A stretch of 64,000 nt of DNA from Onchocerca lupi (taxonomy: Eukaryota; Nematoda; Chromadorea; Rhabditida; Onchocercidae): assembly GCA_028564675.1 (NCBI GenBank), contig JAOVVO010000313.1, positions 1 through 64,000 on the forward strand, written 5' to 3'. This document shows, piece after piece, positions 34,301 to 46,840 of this stretch. Below the pieces are notes generated by a model. That model saw nothing but the letters and a program-made list of their open reading frames with translations. It was not told the DNA's origin and searched no databases. The translations under genes and the position numbers were made by a program. How positions within the stretch are numbered: the stretch's first letter is position 1; every line of letters begins with the position of its first letter.

Positions 34301-37300
34301 ATTGCTGCACAGGAGGCTATGAAAGTTATTACGCACCATATGACCCCTTTGAAACAGTTTCTTTATATTGATTGCGTGGAAGCATTACCAGGCGATTGGT
34401 CACCTTTCGATAATGATAAGCTAACGGCTAATGATTGCAAAATGGTATCTTTCAACTTTACGTAAACATGGCGGATTCGATAAACATCTTGAGCTTTTTA
34501 GTTTGAGATTTATAAAAAGTTAGGTTTTGGAATTAAAATCAAATGGACGTGAAGTTTCCATAATTTCTATGAGCCACTAATCAGAATAAATTATGACGAT
34601 AGGGATGGTTTGATTAAAGAATATCATCTTTAGAATATTAGGAATGTCAGCATCTATCGGAAGTACATTTCTTATGATATTTGTATTTAAAATTAGAAAC
34701 AGTAACATTCCTTAGATATCTATCATTTCTCGATATCGCTGTATTTGCAGAAAAACTGTCAATATGATGGTCAGCTTGTTGTCTTTGGACAAGCTTATCA
34801 AGAAGCGCTTCTAAAACAAAAATATTTTATTGTTGGCGCAGGTACAGATTATTGTTAAGTTTTTTTTATTGGAGCTGGGTCCTCTTTAATATTTTGCTTA
34901 CTGTTAAATTTCAAACAATCCTTTTTTCTCTCCCCAGGTGCAATTGGATGTGAATTATTAAAGAATTTGGCTATGATGGGTGTTGCATGTGGACCTGATG
35001 GCAAACTAAAAATAACAGATATGGATCAGATTGAAATCAGTAATCTTAATCGGCAATTTTTGTTCAGACGAAGTGATGTTGGCGTAAGTTTTCTTGAGTG
35101 TGAAGCACTTATCCAGATTCAATACTTGTATTAAATTTCAGTGTCAAATTTGAGATTGGAAAATATCTGTTTAGTTTCTCTTCCAGTAAGAACAGAATCT
35201 TTTTTAGAATAAAAAGTCTGAAGTGGCTGCTAAAGCAGTAAAAGTTTTCAATCCTAACATTAAAATTGATGCTCTTTCGGAACGTGTTGGCGTCGATACG
35301 GAAAACATTTTCACTGATGAATTTTTCAACGATCTCAATGGTGTACTAAATGCACTCGACAATGTTGATGCACGTTTGTTATACTTTACTTCTATATAGG
35401 ATTATTTCATAATGTAACATTATGGCTACGGTATGGTGCAGGAGCATTCTAAGATTGCTGTATTTAATTGGTTCCGTTTGTCATGTGTAGCTTTTTCTGA
35501 ACTTTTTCTCTTTAATGTATAGATCACTTTGTCTGTCGTTTTGTTGTATTCACCTTAAATTCTTCCTGCTTTTGAAATTTTTCTCTTTGATTCTAGGACG
35601 ATATATGGATCGTCGCTGTATTTACTATCGTTTGCCGTTGCTTGATTCCGGAACAATGGGTACGAAGGGTAATACTCAAGTGGTTTATCCCCATCTTACT
35701 GAATCTTATGGGTAATATCTTTACGGAATCACTTTTTTAAATTAATTTTACTAATTTTTTTCACTTTTTTATTTCAATTTTCACTGATTTTCATCTTTCG
35801 CTTTAAGAATCATATCAAAATGCGAAAAAAAACATAATTGACTTTCTTTAACCAGAACATTGAAATATGTTTGAAACAGTGTTGATCACAAAATATTTTA
35901 TATAAAATATTAGTTATATTTCGATCGCTTTTTCTGCTATCTACATTTGCAATTTATTTCATTTTTTAGTTCTTCGGTTGATCCACCAGAAAAAGATATT
36001 CCAATTTGTACACTAAAGAATTTTCCCAATGAAATTCAGCATACAATACAGTGGGCACGAGATTTATTTGAAGGTCTATTCACGACTCCAGCTGAAACAG
36101 CAAATCAGTTCATATCTGATGAACGCGGCTTCCTGCAGCGGGTTGATCAAATGAACACAGCTCAGCGAGTTAGCCATAATTCATTTATTTTATATGATAG
36201 CGAAGTAGGTCTTTGATGTTTTAATGAGATTACCATCCATAATTTGTAAGAAGTTTTCCAATTTGGTTTATAAATCTCTTTCATGTTGCGTAAAGTATTA
36301 ATTTCAGCTGCACATATTGTCCAAAGTAGAAGAAGCTCTGATCAGCGAAAGACCACATAATGCAGAAGAATGCATAAAGTGGGCCCGGATGAATTTTCAG
36401 GTTTTCAGATTTTTTGATCTTAAATTACTTGATGCTTGAAAATTGATACCATTCTTAAGCCTAGTTATGAATGTTTTTTTGTAGGAGTACTTCCACAATA
36501 TGATTGCGCAGTTATTGCATATGTTTCCACCTAATCAAGTGACCGAACAAGGAGTTAAATTTTGGTCAGGTAGTAAACGTTGTCCACATGTTCTAGATTT
36601 CAATCCGGATAAGGTACTGATTCATTATATCATTTCATATATTTGAGTAGTTGAATGAACTAAAGTTTACTGATGCGGTTGTCTATTATGAAAATCACAT
36701 AATATTTTGTTATCGTTCCATGCTCTTAAATGGAACACTATTTTAGCTTTTTCAAAGGTTCAAATCGCCTTGTAATTCATTCCATGTTTTAGCCAGAACA
36801 CTTCAATTTTGTTTGGGCTGCTTCGATTCTTCGGGCACAACAATATGGTATCGCACCAATAATTGACAGAAAAAAGTTCTTGACTGTCTTGAAAGAAGTA
36901 AGTTCGAAGTTGATGTAAAGAGTTGAGAATTCTTTTCACTGTTTTGTTCAAAATTTTCATCGAGATATATTTTTCAGATTCATCCGCCACCTTTCATGCC
37001 GAAGTCGGATATAAAGATAGCTGTTACGGAAGCTGAAGCAAAGCAAGAAGAAAAGGCAGTAGCTGATGGTAAGTATGGTTTTCCCTGCAACGAATAAATA
37101 AGAAGTTTCAAGAAAACGATTCCTCATTCTTCAGCATTGCTTTTTTTGTAGTACTTTTTATCTTTTGGTTGTCTGTAATAAATTTCTTGTATTTTAGATG
37201 ACGTCGATGAGAAACTACAATCGGTTATGATGAATCTGGCTAAATTGAACAAAAAAATGACGAAACCATTGATTTCGATCGACTTTGAAAAGGATGATGA

Positions 37301-38655
37301 CACTAATCATCACATGGAATTTATTACTGCTGCTTCAAATTTACGCGCTGATAATTATCAAATCGCACCGGCAGATGTAATGAAAGTAAGGATTGAAAAA
37401 ATTGTGAAATTTTGGACGCGAACTGTTTTCCATTTATCTTACTTTTATTTCTTTTTAACGCAACCTATGTTTTCTTTTATGGTGTAAGGTCCAGGAATTT
37501 TTGAAAAAGAAAAAAATTTTCGAAATTTAAGTAGAAATTTCACTTGACTAGGAAATGAATTTTAAGTTAATTTCATATTAATTCAGACGAAGCAGATTGC
37601 CGGTCGGATCATCCCAGCTATAGCGACGACAACAGCCGCTGTAGCTGGATTAGCTTGCATTGAACTGTACAAAATGATTGGTAGTGGAAATATATTACCG
37701 AATGTTCCGTTGGAAGTTTTCAAGAACGGTTTTTTGAATTTAGCTTTACCATTTTTTGGGTTTTCGGAGCCAATCGCAGCGCCAAAGAAGAAGGTTGGAT
37801 TCAAGACTTTGTATTTGTTTTTTTTTTTTTTTTTCACTTGTTTCAGTCATGAAGTTTGTTTTTTCCGCCGATTCTTGAATTGCCTTATATTTTTCTGTGT
37901 TTCAGTGTGCAGATGGATATTTCACGCTTTGGGATCGATTCGAAATACAGGGACCGAAGAAAATGAAGGAATTAATTCAATGGATCAAGGTAAGTCGCTT
38001 ATTTCATGTATTTTAAATTGTAATAGTCACTTATACCTCACTAAAGAAAACCAAAGAAAGTCCAAGTTTGAGGACAAGACATTTGAAAGTTTTCCGTCTT
38101 TTTTTTAAAAGTATTTCAAGTAATTTTTAATCGACTTTTTTGTTTTAACACCTCGCAGAATAGGGTAAATTATCTATGCAAAAAAGGCTATTTGCTGTGT
38201 TTCTATTCGGAATTTACAGGAAGAAACAGGACTGGATGTGACGATGATGTCATGTGGTGTGTCGCTCATTTATAGCTTTTTCTTAAGCAGTGATAAAAGA
38301 ATGGAACGCTTGGAACAGGAGTGAATTTCTTTTACACTTTTTTAAAGAAATTATTATTGTAATTAACATAGAAATTTATTTTATGAATTGGAAACAAGAT
38401 TTCTATTTTAATCATGAACTTGTTAATAAGATTATTTACGTTCGCTGTTTTATTTTTATTGTATTCGGGGTAAATAACGAAATGAGAATAAACAGTTCCT
38501 TTTATTTTTTAATTTTCAGCATGAAAGAAATTGTGGAAGAAGTGACGAGGAAGAAGATTCCAAACCACGTGCAATCAATTGTTCTTGAAGTAATAGCCAA
38601 TAATAAGGATGATGAGGATGTAGAAATCCCCTATATTAAATTCAATCTCAGATGA
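28328..38655 (+). CDS. uba-1: ubiquitin-activating enzyme E1 (UBA1)
   Basis: Activates ubiquitin with ATP and passes it from its catalytic cysteine to E2 enzymes; acts in cytosol and nucleus. Coding exons: 28328-28411, 31595-31704, 31989-32157, 32446-32580, 32781-32954, 33027-33180, 33419-33636, 33876-33986, 34259-34444, 34751-34841, 34938-35083, 35208-35373, 35597-35711, 35970-36204, 36308-36400, 36485-36613, 36793-36897, 36978-37068, 37198-37385, 37587-37793, 37906-37989, 38220-38320, 38520-38655. The product is 1075 residues (human UBA1 has 1058). Visible parts: inactive adenylation half (ASVLISGIGSVGVEIAKNL); active nucleotide site GAGAIGCE at 476-483; DMDQIEISNLNRQF; catalytic Cys633 in PICTLKNFPN (codon 36007-36009); C-terminal ubiquitin-fold domain from about 965. 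Exon 1 carries PAKKRPR, a probable nuclear-localisation signal. The Met at 31628 gives a shorter 1036-residue form. Confidence 0.95.
29975..29997. repeat. poly-T tract
   Basis: About 23 consecutive T residues inside uba-1 intron 1. Confidence 0.9.
30930..30951. repeat. poly-T tract
   Basis: About 22 consecutive T residues inside uba-1 intron 1, followed directly by AGGAG; not used as an acceptor in the model. Confidence 0.9.
31595..31627 (+). promoter_or_regulatory. uba-1: linker upstream of internal uba-1 start
   Basis: The acceptor TTATTTAG ends at 31594. The following 33 nt are in frame with both the upstream exon 28328-28411 and the ATG at 31628. Splicing gives a long form reading ...RIQE-CQIDSAIESAK-M. 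A transcript trans-spliced here, or scanning past the first ATG, would start at 31628. Confidence 0.55.
32187..32210. repeat. (AT)n palindrome in uba-1 intron 3
   Basis: CTTT, an uninterrupted AT run, then AAAG: self-complementary over its whole length. A similar TA run sits at about 31499-31512. Confidence 0.85.
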
Positions 38656-40610
38656 AAATATGAAATTTTTAGTACTTGCTATCACCGAATTGTAAGAAAT
38701 AGTCGTATATTAAATTTATCTTTCGAGTTGATTTGGCTTGAGGTTTAGCCGAAACAGTTTTGACGGGTTTCAAAATAGCGTGTTATTTCTTCATTCAACT
38801 TGATGTTACGAATTGCTTGCAGTCTTTGATTTGAATTGATATATTTGTCATCATAATATGTCTTTGCATGAGCTCGTTTTGAATGCAATGGTATTAAGAA
38901 TTCTTTTAATGGATAAACAAAAAAATGAAGATTCTTTAAGAACTTGCTTAGACTATCAGTTATTTTTAGAATGCTTTAAGAAGTTTGATGAAAATGTGCT
39001 GGTTTTACTTTTTTTGCAAATTACTTGGAAACTAATTGGTCATCATGTCATTCATAAGATTTACAATTTTCATCTATAATATTTTATGTGATTTTATATA
39101 AGGATTTCAATTTTTTCGGTATTTTCATAAATTTTGTTCCATTTTTGTCAAGTGATAGTTCTTAAGTTGAATTTCTTTTATGATTTTTTCTTGAAAGGAC
39201 ATTTATAAGTCTTTGCTTTGCTGAAATGAATGTTGATTGATAATTTTTTTCTTTTTTTTATTATAATTCAAATCAAGCTGATAGTTTTTCGTCGCTTTTT
39301 TATGAAGTAGATAAGATGATTTCTTGCTTTGTTCAGTTATCTGACTGCTTTTTGTGTTTTACAGTTGTTTCATTATCCATTCCCATTTTCAAACAAACAA
39401 ATAAACAGTTTGGAAAGTCACATTAAAATTTAAACCACGTATCGTATATTTTTTATATCTAATGCTATTGCATATTCTTTTTTCTTCTCAAAATGGTATA
39501 TTAAATTCCACTTCACTTTTCTAGAATGCTTATTCGTCTTTTAAATACCTTTTTGTGCATTTTATTGTATTTTCATGGAAATTTTCAGCAAAATCAACAT
39601 CGATTTACATTAATCGAAACAGAGATGTATGTCATTTCAATTGCAGAATTGTAATCTGTGGAAATCGTTGCTTTTTATAATAAGGAGTAAAAGTTTTGCA
39701 TCGAATATTATGTGTCAGTGAATGTTCCTTTTCTTTTTTTCCATTTCGATAAGCTGCAAACAATAAACTTTTGAATATAATTTATTGTGTGTCTTCAATT
39801 GCAAATTTGCATTGCATTGCATGGAAGATATGCAAAAGTGAAACGGTAAAACGGGAATTCTCGATCAATGCTAGTGACAGAAGCAGTGAATTCTATAGAT
39901 TTCTCGCCCAGTTTTTTCTAGTTGACACATTACAAGTCACCGAATGTCATTTTGATGGTGGTAAATTGTGGATGACAGAGGCCAGTCATATTGAAATAAT
40001 TTGCAGCTCTGATTTTGCTATCATCAGTCTAGACGGATTACCACTTCTCATGTGTGGTCTGGTCTGCACTTGTCACATATCTCGTTGCCCTGCATTTATT
40101 TACTCACCCATTGCTTTATACTTTGGTCTTCGAGCATCTGTTCAGGACCAGAGTATTCAGCAATCATTTTCATCATTCTCTTTCTCATTCACAAAAAAAA
40201 TTTGAGATAATTTATTGAATTTGGTCTCAGTTCCGCCCTATTCTCACTCCGTTGAGAGTATTATAAATGACAGCGATGTGGATGCATTTATTCACACTTC
40301 ATCAATAATCCATCAATTCCCTTATCACACATCATTGTACATTGTTGTCGCTTATATCAAATTTTTGCGACGCTTCGTTATCAGTAAAATGTCATCATCC
40401 ATCGAGAAGTACGGATGTTTATTTTCTTCATTTAATAGTTTGATAATATTTACTTGGAAATTCATAGGAATTTTCGTTTGCTAATCGTTTGCAAAAATCT
40501 AAAATAGATTTTTGTATTTGCAGAAATTTTGCGAAATTTGAAATTCGGATCAATGATATCATATTGAATTTGCTTTTGCATGAGTTTTATTACATTTTCT
40601 GAGAGCGAAG
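38656..40610. other. region between uba-1 and the aminopeptidase gene
   Basis: Expected to hold the uba-1 3' UTR and the aminopeptidase promoter. It is AT-rich to about 39.8 kb. From 39.83 to 40.48 kb composition is more balanced and two overlapping plus-strand frames (39771-40205 and 40215-40484) stay open unusually long, but no convincing start codon, family motif or splice pair was found. They are reported as a finding, not as genes. Confidence 0.5.
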
Positions 40611-43600
40611 ATGAATCGATCGATTTTGTGAGTACCGGAAAGAAATTAGACAAAAGATCTGAATAAAACGAAAAATTGCTAAAAGATATGAAAAATGAAA
40701 AATTTTGGATAAAGAAATTGAAAAAAAAAGAGAAACAGAATTGATTTCTCAGGAAAAAGTTTATATATGATTGGGATAATTTTCTATAAATGGAAAATTG
40801 GTTAATTTCTATGAGAATTGATTGCATGAAATAAATGGGAATGAATAATGTTAAATCTTTTTCTAAATTTCAGTTACTTATCAGCACAAATATCTGCAGC
40901 GAAATCAATAACCGATAATGTTTATGATGGAATTGTCTATATATCCCATTCTCTTTCGGAAACTGAAAAATATGAAGTTCTAAAACCACTGTTACCGAGT
41001 CTTCTCATTTACTCTCAGGTTATCATAAAATATTCTTGTCAATATATTTTATTAAAATTTAGATCGGTTTTAAACCATTCTAGAAACATGTTTGCGTGGT
41101 ATTTTCTAAACAGTTTAATACATTAACATTCTGGATCGCTTTAGATTCATAAAGATATCGAAAATACTTCCACACTAATTCTGATCGATGGGGATATTTT
41201 ACCGTCCAGGAAGCTAATTTTTGCGGGAACAGGACCAGTTAACCGAGATTTTGATGATGTGCGCCGTTTTGGTATAGCTGCTCGAAATGGTATGAAATTG
41301 TAAGTAAATATGTTTCATCGTCTTTATCTATTTGAAAAATTGAATATAATTTTTATTATTAATTGGGAGAAGAGAGATAATTAGGAGGAGGAAATGACTA
41401 CTAAAATATTAGTCAATTTCAATGCAAAAAATTCAAAATCCAGATATATTTGAATATAAATTTTTTTGCGCAATTTTTTTTTTTTTTTTTTTTTTTTTGT
41501 ATCGCAGTGATACAAAACAATTATCGTGCCATGATTGCTTTTGCAGAGCTTTGAAAACTGGAATGAAAGCACCGTTGATTTTAACTTTGCCGCATGAGAA
41601 ATATCCACAAGCAGAGCTAGTATCAGTTCTTGGCGCTATGCATGAACTTTATGTACCACTGAATGTACGAGAAGAAGAGAAAAAGACCAAAGTTAATACT
41701 GTTGGTCTCTATACACTGAACTATGACCAGAAGTTGAGTTTTGGATTTTTTAAATATTCTAAGAGGGGAGGGGGAAGGGCGGGAGTGAGAGGAAGGTGTG
41801 AAATCGTTGTCATGTACATTTGATAAAAAAGCAGGGATGAATTTTCAGACATTAGTGAAATTAGTGAAAGCACTTGATGCAGCATTCACAGTTTGTCGAG
41901 ATATCGGTGATTCGGATCCTCAACGAATGTCACCATTTAATGTTGCAGAATACATCACCGATGCATTTAATGGAACAAACATTAGCACTCATATAACTTC
42001 TGATGTCACTGTAAGTTTGAAATAGTAATTATAATCCTGTAGAAATTGTTTTGTTCACATAAAGATTTGCTCTTTATGTAAACAAAATTATTTTTGCAGT
42101 ATTATAATTTAGAACTTTGAGATAGTTCGCGTTTATTATTAAATAGGTCAATATATGAAAATTTTCTTCTGCATATTTTTTGAATATTGATTTTCGAAAT
42201 TCAAGAGTCCGAGTTTTTAGGAAATCGAACGCGAATTTCCTCTCATGGCAGCTGTAAATCGTGCAGCAAATAATGTCAAGGATCATCAAGCACATCTGAT
42301 ATGGCTTGAGTACAATCCAGAAGGATTTTATGACGAAACGATCATGCTTGTTGGCAAAGGTTATCTTCGAAACTTTTAAATAAAAAGTGATTGAAGAGTC
42401 AATAAAGTTTTTGTTAAGGTGTTACAATAGATACTGGTGGCGCGGATTTGAAAACGAATGGGAATATGTTTGGAATGTGTCGCGATAAATACGGTGCTGC
42501 AGTTGTTGCTGGTATTTTTAAAGCTTTGGAAATTTTGAAGCCAAGAAATATTAAGGTTCATTCTTCTATATTCAGATTATGATTTCAAGTCAATATAAAT
42601 GATGGAGAAGTATTTTGAGATTTCTGTTTCCAACTATTTTTCACAAATTGATGTCAACATTTCAATAAGATTTAATTTATAGTTTTGTGGCTACATGTGC
42701 ATGGTCCGAAATAGTATTGGTTCGAACTCTTATACGTGTGATGAAATCATTCGTTCACGTAGTGGTAAACGTATTGCAATATGCAACACTGATGCAGAAG
42801 GTCGCATTACAATGCTCGATCCTCTGACAAAAATGGTTGAGCTAGTAAGATATTAACTCATAACAAATTATTGGATTATTTATGCTCACCAAATTATTAT
42901 GCACAATATTTTTTTTTCTAGTTAGCTACTAGTCAAATTAATAGTTTTATGCATTCTAGAGTAATTCGACCGCATACTGAAACTTCGAGATTTTTAGTTC
43001 CAAAAACTTGGATCTTCAATTTTAGGCCAAACTGGAAAAAAAACCACGATTATTTACGTTGGCTACGCTGACGGGTCATTGCATACTCAGCTACGGCTAT
43101 ATGGCAGCAGCAATGGACAATGGTCCGGCGCGCAAAAATCACACTGCTGAAATAATTCGTGGATGGGGTGATGCATTTGGACAACCCGTTGAAGTATCAC
43201 GGTTACATTGGGAGGTAGAACTTTGTTTTTAAATTTAAAAGAGAAGGCTGGTGTTCAACAAATATTTTTGTAAAAAAAATTTATTATTCTGACAAGAGAT
43301 AGGAGTAAAAAAAAATAATTTTCAATTAAGACTCAGAGCTGGAAAAGGCTGATTTTTTATACTTAGTTCTGAGTTTTTATGAAGCTTTCAGGACATGAAA
43401 TCTTTCACTTCATCCAGTCCAAAAGTTTTCATTAACAGCGATGAATGTTGTCAAATTAAGGTGTGAGAGTAAGAGAGGCACAAAAGTTGGTAAAATTTCC
43501 TGCCTTTAGGACTTTGAGTTTCACGAAGCTGAAAGTGAGGCAGCAGATATACGACAATCAAACACATTGCCATCCGTGAAAACACCACGTGGTCACCAAG

Positions 43601-43977
43601 GACCTGCTGCATTTCTTTTAAAAGGTTCAAGACTGGATGAGCATGGATGCGATTCGCAGACTCCTATTGCGTAACAATTACCCTTCTAAAAAATATGATA
43701 TTAAATTAGTTATTTACACACACTTTAGATGTTCGAATCTTGAAAATGAATAGAAGGAATAAAGCAACAGTAAAGTCTTTAATGAAATATTGTAATACTT
43801 AAGATTTATGATAATTCACAATTCTATGTTTCCAGGTATACACACATTGACATGGGTGATTGTATGGGTTCGCATCCTAAAGTAAGCTATCCAAACCCAT
43901 TGTTGGCGCTCGCTGCAACGTTAGTTTTTGCAAACATTATTTTTAGATGTGAGTCTTCGTTTTCATTTCAATGTTAG
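40611..43977 (+). CDS. M17 leucyl aminopeptidase (NPEPL1 / C. elegans lap-2-like)
   Basis: A two-metal exopeptidase that removes N-terminal residues from peptides, probably cytosolic. Exons: 40611-40627, 40874-41018, 41145-41299, 41547-41784, 41849-42010, 42221-42359, 42419-42555, 42683-42844, 43026-43214, 43510-43670 and 43836-43977. About 548 residues are predicted. The M17 metal and catalytic residues are all visible: VGKG-TIDTGG-DLK across exons 6-7, MCRDKYGAA, and NTDAEGR at 42785-42805 (Asp, Glu and catalytic Arg). The N-terminal half matches the NPEPL1-type layout (FAGTGPVNRDFDDVRRF; ALKTGMKAPL). The five-codon first exon (MNRSI) is chosen by its ideal GTGAGT donor and matching phase; an ATG at 40848 without splicing is an alternative. 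The exon 4 end and the extreme C terminus are uncertain (see findings). Confidence 0.85.
41474..41498. repeat. poly-T tract in aminopeptidase intron 3
   Basis: An unbroken run of about 25 T, located some 50 nt upstream of the exon 4 acceptor, so it may add to a very strong pyrimidine tract. Confidence 0.9.
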
Positions 43978-44542
43978 AGCAGGAAAAAGTAACTCTTTTC
44001 ATCTTTATTTTTTTGAAATCGTGAAATATTGAAATATAAAGTGCAGAATAATTTGTATCACTACTGTTCATTAAGTTTCAACCAATACAAATAAATGAAA
44101 AACTATCTCTTTTATAGAAAATTATTTTTCAGGTATATCTTTCCTCATATCAATTTGTCATTCAAGATGTGATGATATAAGAGCGTTATTAACACTTCCT
44201 AATTCGTTGCTGCTTAACTTTTCATACGTTTGTTTAATTTGTCATACATTTCATGTTGTAAAATGTAACAGATAAAAAAGAAGCAATTATAATCGGAAAT
44301 TTCTCAAATAAATATGCAAAGCGATTTCATGACAGAAAACTGTCTTAATGAAAAGATTTACATACATTTATTCAAAATAGAAAGATAAACGATCCTTGTG
44401 ATGTATTACCATGCTCTACTGTATCATATAAAAAGAAAGAAAAAAATCGCATGAATCGCATTGTCGCGGTGAGTAATGTAATGCATATATATGCATAGAA
44501 ATATCCTCTCATCTCATTCAGTATCCATCTTCTATCTGCACT
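43978..44542. other. convergent intergenic region
   Basis: The aminopeptidase gene on the plus strand and the MARVEL-like gene on the minus strand end facing each other here. A plus-strand AATAAA lies near 44089. A TTTATT near 44364 is a polyadenylation signal for the minus-strand gene. An open plus-strand segment behind an acceptor at about 44152 could be a last exon of the aminopeptidase. Confidence 0.5.
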
Positions 44543-46840
44543 TCAACGGCTTTCAACAATGACGAGATTTCCATAAAATGCCCAAGACAGCATCATTATG
44601 CAAACAATTGATTGGATTAAGAAGCAGATCTGAAAATCCAAAAAAAATCTAAATTTATTCTAATCTTTCATAAACAGTTGATTACGGGTATGATAAATAA
44701 TCCAGCAGACGAACTTACAGCAGTTCCGACCATCAGTCGATAACTTTCATAACGACTCCAGTCACTTCGCTCCAATAAGAATGATACCGCAACAATTAGC
44801 GAGCAAATTGCAAGCACCGTAAGGATTGTATTCACAATTATCTCCTAGAAGATGAAGAAGACATAAATTTTCCTATCTGGGATTTAGTCAATTATTTTCC
44901 TCAATATATAGCTTAAATTATTTATTTAGATCAACATTAAATATTAGAGACCAAAATTCTATTAGGACTTGAAAAATTTGCTTACTTTCAGCTGTTAGGT
45001 AAAATATTCAAATTTCAAGTGAGAGAGCTTATTTGAATGTTGTACTAAGTTTTAATAACAAAAATCGATGAACGTCAAAAAATGAGTTCACAGATCATTC
45101 TGATGATTTTCTACTATTTTTTCTTTCATTTCAAATATCGAAAAAATGCCGAGAAAGAGATTTTATTTCAATAGTTGAAGGAATTCTCACTGCTCCATTA
45201 TTCGATGCTACTAACGAATCGGATGAATTTTCGATTCTTTTTATCAAACTAAGATCTAGAATATCAAATTCTTTTCAAATGAGGAATTAAATTGATCCTT
45301 ATCGAAATAGTACAAAACTTATTCTACAAATAGCTATTTTTTTCAAGCAAGTTAAATGTCATGCCAGAATTTTTTTTTTTAAATTGTAAGCATTGTAAAG
45401 CAATGATGAAAGAGTTTGATGAAAAGAATTCCAATCAAAATGTATTGGGAATTAAAGGAAGCATTGCTCGTGGCAATGATAAGGTAAAATTGAAGAAAGA
45501 TTTTTTTAAAAGTATTGCGATCATTTAGATGTAAACTATGAAGGTGATGGAGAGAATTCTATAAGATAAGAACATACAGCAGGATTTCTAAAAGTGTATT
45601 TTCAAGTAATTTTTGAAGTAGTTTTGACTTCCCACGTTTCAGAATTATTCTTCCAAATTTCCTTCGGAAAGAAATGTCTTTTTTTATAGCACATTTTAAT
45701 GAGATTTGCAACTAATTTTGAATTCACGGTGCTTATTATCTGAGCGAATATAAAATAAACATTATACTAACCCTAAACTTCGAAGGATCAATTTTCTAAT
45801 TTCGTCTTCAATAGGTTCTCCCTAGAAAACGCTTATTTTTCAATGCTTCGTTTACGATTATGCTTAGCAAGCTGTTTGCACTTGCAGAATTACCGTATGG
45901 TACATACATTTTTGCTCAGCTCCACGAACAATGAAAATGCTTTTCTTAATGAATGTCTGTTGCTTGCAACAACCATTTTATAGCCTATGAAAATAATGAT
46001 GGAACTTTTTTTGCAGACTTTTTAATCTAAAACAGAATTACATAAAGGATGAAGTTATGTGTTTCTCATTTTTTTTTCCTCTTATCACTTCTTTTTACTA
46101 GTGATTATTTTAATAGAATGCATCATTTATCACTGCAGATATGAAAAACTTAAATTACTTCATAATCTGATGCATAAAAACAGCCACTGTGTTATTATAT
46201 TTAGCCGCTGCTAGCTATAAGCTATGATAACAATGACAATAGCGATTTCAGGTAGTTTCGTTGAAGATAACAAGTGATGAAATAGCAATATTTGTAATGA
46301 CAATTATGAAGTAATAATTAAATGATGATGAAAATATATTACGCAACTTCTTAAATTTTTTATATGATTGTTTTTTTCTGTTTGAATGAAAGATCACAAC
46401 AAACTTACGACAGTTCTGATGAAGAATATTTGCTGCAGAACGGAACCAATGCTCCATCCAAGTAGCAATCCACAGGTAAGCGCGATAACAATGAAAGTTG
46501 TGGAATAGCTTGCTCGAACACCTTTGTCTTGTAGATAAATTAGCAATAGTACAATCACAGCGATGATCTAAACAAAAGATCTTCATGATGATTCATATAT
46601 CGCGTAAAAATGTAGAGCAATTTATGCTAATCGAGGCTTTCTTAGGTACGATGATTTTGGGCTTCATCCTAATAAGAACTCATATAAATGATTAATTGAT
46701 GTTTGAAATTTGAAAATCAGGCTCATTCGAAGTTGAAAACTAACTACAGTAAGTAGTTTGATGACCCAAACAGGAATTGTTGAACTTCGAAAACCAGTCG
46801 TACGACTTGTTGTAACAGTTGTTCGACTTATTATCGGCAT
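44543..46840 (-). CDS. four-TM MARVEL-like membrane protein
   Basis: A small tetraspan membrane protein, 154 residues. Exons in transcript order: 46840-46748, 46567-46409, 44844-44719 and 44629-44543. All introns are GT-AG and all junctions are phase 0. A Ser/Thr/Arg-rich N terminus (MPIISRTTVTTSRTTGFRS) precedes four hydrophobic segments at about 23-43, 51-73, 86-108 and 122-145. The final helix ends in a short tail, ...YGNLVIVESR. The spacing, short loops and cytosolic ends resemble the MARVEL domain of membrane-apposition and vesicle-trafficking proteins. The family call rests on topology only, because no diagnostic motif is visible, and I cannot name an ortholog. Intron 2 (1.56 kb) is long for the gene. 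It converges with the aminopeptidase gene. Confidence 0.72.

Noticed and set aside
36756..36770. tRNA B-box-like GGTTCAAATC
   Set aside because: Lies in a uba-1 intron; no A box, acceptor stem or anticodon arm can be formed around it. A similar match at about 42719 is inside an aminopeptidase exon.
37674..38108. 144-codon frame
   Set aside because: Read-through from uba-1 exon 20 into the intron, including a poly-Phe stretch from a T run.
38290..38655. 121-codon frame that appears to be a separate gene
   Set aside because: It is read-through of the last uba-1 intron joining the end of exon 22 to exon 23; the E1 family sequence requires the intron to be removed.
40462..40827. 121-codon minus-strand frame
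   Set aside because: Almost entirely Phe/Ser/Asn/Ile-rich because the plus strand is purine-rich there; it overlaps the first aminopeptidase exon and intron.
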